Source: Acetobacteraceae bacterium (GTDB taxonomy: Bacteria; Pseudomonadota; Alphaproteobacteria; Acetobacterales; Acetobacteraceae). Taken from it: a stretch of DNA of 5,713 bases. Below, piece by piece: positions 3,872 to 5,713 of the stretch. The position numbers and the translations under genes are program-made. The stretch is taken from the NCBI GenBank assembly GCA_003133265.1, contig PKWQ01000060.1:1-5713 (forward strand). Direction: 5' to 3'. Within the stretch, counting starts at the first letter, position 1, and each line of letters starts with the position of its first letter. Below the pieces are notes generated by a model, which saw nothing but the letters and a program-made list of their open reading frames with translations, searched no databases and had not been told where the DNA came from.

Positions 3872-5544
3872 GGGCAAACCACCCGCACCAAGCGGCCTGA
3901 CCCCTCCCATCGGAATACCTCGCGCCCGTCCAGCCGGCAGGCGCGTGGAACCGCATCGGGCACGTCAGCGCGACCATAAAGAACCTGCGCGTTGTAGTTG
4001 ATGTCATTGCGCGTGAAGTCAAGGTTCGCGGCAGGGATTCCCCCGGCCTGCCAAGGCCACATCTTGAGCGAGCGGTTGGGTAACAGAACGATTGCCCGCG
4101 ATTCCGGCTGCGGCCCGTCGAAGACCGTGCGACGCGCGTCGATGTAGGCGTGGGTCGTCACGAGCAGCACGCAAAATGCGCCGGCCGCGTAGACCAGACA
4201 AGCCGTCGCATACCCCTCGAATGCCACGCGCCGCCCAAAGATGCGGAGATTGCCAGCCTCATCGACCAGGCAGCTCGTGATCGTGAGCACGGCAAGCGGC
4301 CATGCCCAGAACCAGTAGCGCGGTCCGTATTGATGGCCCCCTGTGAACGGCACAAATGAGTAGAAGGCCACGGCGGCCGGGAGCAGGAAGTCATAGAAGC
4401 GGCAGGTCCGATGGCGTATTTTTATCACGAGCGCTATTGCGGACAGAACCAGAACGGGAAGTCCACCAAACTGGGCCAGAGTGCCGAGCCAAAACAGGTT
4501 CTTCAGGGTTGCGAACGTGACAACGCCTATACCCGCGTACTCAATGGGCACATTCGGAATGCTAGCAGCACCCCATGTGCTCGTGAGTTGTAACAGGCTG
4601 CCCGTGACACCGAAGTTATAGGCCATCTGGCAAGCAACGAACGGTAGCCAGCCCAACATCACCAGCAGACCATCGGTGACAGCGTGAAGCCGCCGTATCA
4701 CGACCCGATCGACCGCATAGACCAATGCGACAATCGCAAACACGTCATAGCGGGTCAGCAGCAAGATACCGAACAGAGCGCCGGTCAGCAGCTTGCGCCA
4801 GGGGAGCGGCTGTGCCTCGTCCGTCAACTGCGTCCAGACGATGCAAGCGACCAGGGCACAGGCCATTGTCTGCGGGAATACCGATCCGCCCAGGAACAGC
4901 GTAAACGGGGTTAAAAGCACCAGGGCGAGCGTCGGCTTCTGAACGATCGGGCTCACGTCCAACCGGCGACATGCACCCAGAAGCGCGATCCCGAGCAACA
5001 CCGTGAGCAGAGGGTTGGCAAGCCACACCGCGTCCAGCACACGAAACGGCATCAGGAAAGCAGACCACGCTACCGGATACGGGCTGAATGTCATGCCGTC
5101 CTTAATCAGCACATGGTAGCTCGCAAATAGCTCCTGGTCCGGCGGCGCCGGGTTCCACAGGCGGCCGGCCAGCAACGTGTCGGCGAGGAAGACATAACTG
5201 TATTCGTCGCCTGAGTTCGGCCAGGAAACGCCCCCCAGCCATCCGGCGGCGAGACAGCAAAAGAACGCGAGCGCGATTGTGAAAGAGGGCTGTTGCCAGG
5301 GCAAACGCCAAAACTGGTTGGCGACTTCGAGGGCTACGCCGACGACAAGCAAACCCGCCGCAAGACGGGCTGCGTCCACCAGGGGATTAACGAAGCCGAT
5401 GATCGTGGGGGAACGGGTCTCCGTCAGCGCCAGCAGCACCCCTGCTGCCAGCAGCAGCACGGCGGCTCGCCAAGAAAGAAGCCCGGTGGATCTACCCTCT
5501 GCCGCCACGGTCGTCATTGAAGTCCGCGCATGCCACGGCGTCAC
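3868..5544 (-). CDS. GT-C fold integral membrane glycosyltransferase (GT39/ArnT/RgtA-like)
   Basis: The 558-residue polytopic protein has about a dozen or more hydrophobic segments between residues 26 and 465 and a soluble C-terminal tail of about 90 residues. The first large periplasmic loop has the acidic pair expected of GT-C enzymes in SGDEYSY (111-117), followed by the amphipathic stretch around 134-160. A second landmark, GGHQYGPRYWF at 402-412, recurs in this family. By family knowledge, such enzymes take a sugar from a polyprenyl-phosphate donor and attach it to an acceptor on the periplasmic side, which fits the GtrA-like putative flippase encoded two frames downstream. The start is a GTG at 5544 overlapping the preceding GT2 stop as GTGA. 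An ATG at 5517 (residue 10), with CGGA upstream, is a reasonable alternative. The stop overlaps the next gene's ATG. Substrate is not identifiable; it could act on a lipid-linked glycan, lipid A/core or a protein. Confidence 0.82.
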   Translation of the reverse strand: MTPWHARTSMTTVAAEGRSTGLLSWRAAVLLLAAGVLLALTETRSPTIIGFVNPLVDAARLAAGLLVVGVALEVANQFWRLPWQQPSFTIALAFFCCLAAGWLGGVSWPNSGDEYSYVFLADTLLAGRLWNPAPPDQELFASYHVLIKDGMTFSPYPVAWSAFLMPFRVLDAVWLANPLLTVLLGIALLGACRRLDVSPIVQKPTLALVLLTPFTLFLGGSVFPQTMACALVACIVWTQLTDEAQPLPWRKLLTGALFGILLLTRYDVFAIVALVYAVDRVVIRRLHAVTDGLLVMLGWLPFVACQMAYNFGVTGSLLQLTSTWGAASIPNVPIEYAGIGVVTFATLKNLFWLGTLAQFGGLPVLVLSAIALVIKIRHRTCRFYDFLLPAAVAFYSFVPFTGGHQYGPRYWFWAWPLAVLTITSCLVDEAGNLRIFGRRVAFEGYATACLVYAAGAFCVLLVTTHAYIDARRTVFDGPQPESRAIVLLPNRSLKMWPWQAGGIPAANLDFTRNDINYNAQVLYGRADVPDAVPRACRLDGREVFRWEGSGRLVRVVCP

Positions 5545-5713
5545 TTCCTGATCTTCAGAAATGTCATGAACATGGCTCCATAGGCCGCCTGCACTGCCAG
5601 CAGCATGGCGGTGGCCGCCGGAATCACGAGGCGCATGCTGTGCGATGGATCAAGCGTGTGGAAGCGCGCGCCCCCCCAATCGATGAGTGAGCCGATCGCG
5701 AGCAAAAGCCCGA
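5541..5713 (-). CDS. C-terminus of a membrane-anchored GT2 glycosyltransferase (cut by window edge)
   Basis: An open frame enters from the right edge and runs 56 residues to a TGA at 5543-5541. It contains a hydrophobic segment (GLLLAIGSLIDW, residues 1-12), then the loop FHTLDPSHSMRLVIPAAT (17-34), and a second hydrophobic helix running to about residue 53 before the basic end LKIRK. The LDP-x-x-x-MRLVIP-x-x-T loop between two helices recurs, from memory, at the end of family 2 glycosyltransferases that carry a C-terminal two-helix membrane anchor, so the missing upstream part should be a GT2 catalytic domain. Its stop overlaps the GTG of the next glycosyltransferase as GTGA, making it the preceding operon member. 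The frame and coupling are seen directly; the family call rests on the tail alone. Confidence 0.65.
   Translation of the reverse strand, partial: GLLLAIGSLIDWGGARFHTLDPSHSMRLVIPAATAMLLAVQAAYGAMFMTFLKIRK

Noticed and set aside
3872..3910. In-frame upstream start for the GT2 enzyme at 3910
   Set aside because: It would add 13 non-conserved residues and a longer overlap; the ATG at 3871 with an ATGA overlap fits the pattern of the operon.
5671..5677. Run of seven C in the partial GT2 gene
   Set aside because: It is short, lies near the window edge, encodes part of an ordinary Trp-Gly-Gly-Ala stretch, and shows no sign of a phase-variable design.

Overview
The window is GC-rich, with strong codon-position bias and long GC-rich shadow frames. 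Its protein families point to an alphaproteobacterium. The Flp-pilin signature around residues 15-24 and the style of the glycosyltransferases suggest Rhodospirillales/Acetobacteraceae, but that placement is inference from protein style, not from a marker gene. All genes except one small pilin lie on the minus strand. I see no tRNA, rRNA, CRISPR array or insertion sequence.

Layout, left to right. (1) Bases 1-514 hold the first 171 codons of a phosphoenolpyruvate synthase, cut by the window edge. The 207-base gap upstream of it carries an FNR/FixK-type box and a candidate -10 element at the spacing expected for a class II activated promoter. (2) Bases 722-1654 hold an intact NAD-dependent sugar-nucleotide epimerase (extended SDR, GalE/WbpP-like). 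It is preceded, in the same frame and 9 bases away, by a fragment that reads as only the C-terminus of a zinc-type alcohol dehydrogenase. (3) Bases 1874-2063 form an intergenic region with an AT-rich core, a candidate extended -10 and a second FNR-like palindrome. (4) Bases 2064-2258, the only plus-strand gene, encode a small type IVb (Flp) pilin with no tad genes visible nearby. (5) Bases 2259-2424, between convergent genes, hold two short inverted repeats. (6) Bases 2425-5713 are a compact minus-strand surface-glycan operon. In transcription order it contains the C-terminal tail of a membrane-anchored GT2 glycosyltransferase, a 558-residue GT-C type integral membrane glycosyltransferase, a soluble GT2 glycosyltransferase, a 31-codon ORF resembling the truncated N-terminus of a SAM-dependent methyltransferase, and a GtrA-family membrane protein. 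Most junctions are 4-base stop/start overlaps (GTGA or ATGA), so the genes are probably translationally coupled.

How it may work together (inference). The GtrA-family protein and the GT2 enzymes fit making and flipping polyprenyl-phosphate-linked sugars. The GT-C enzyme would use such lipid-linked sugars on the periplasmic side. The epimerase could supply a UDP-sugar. The acceptor is unknown: LPS or O-antigen, exopolysaccharide, or the neighbouring pilin. The two broken genes (alcohol dehydrogenase tail, methyltransferase head) suggest that this region has been rearranged.
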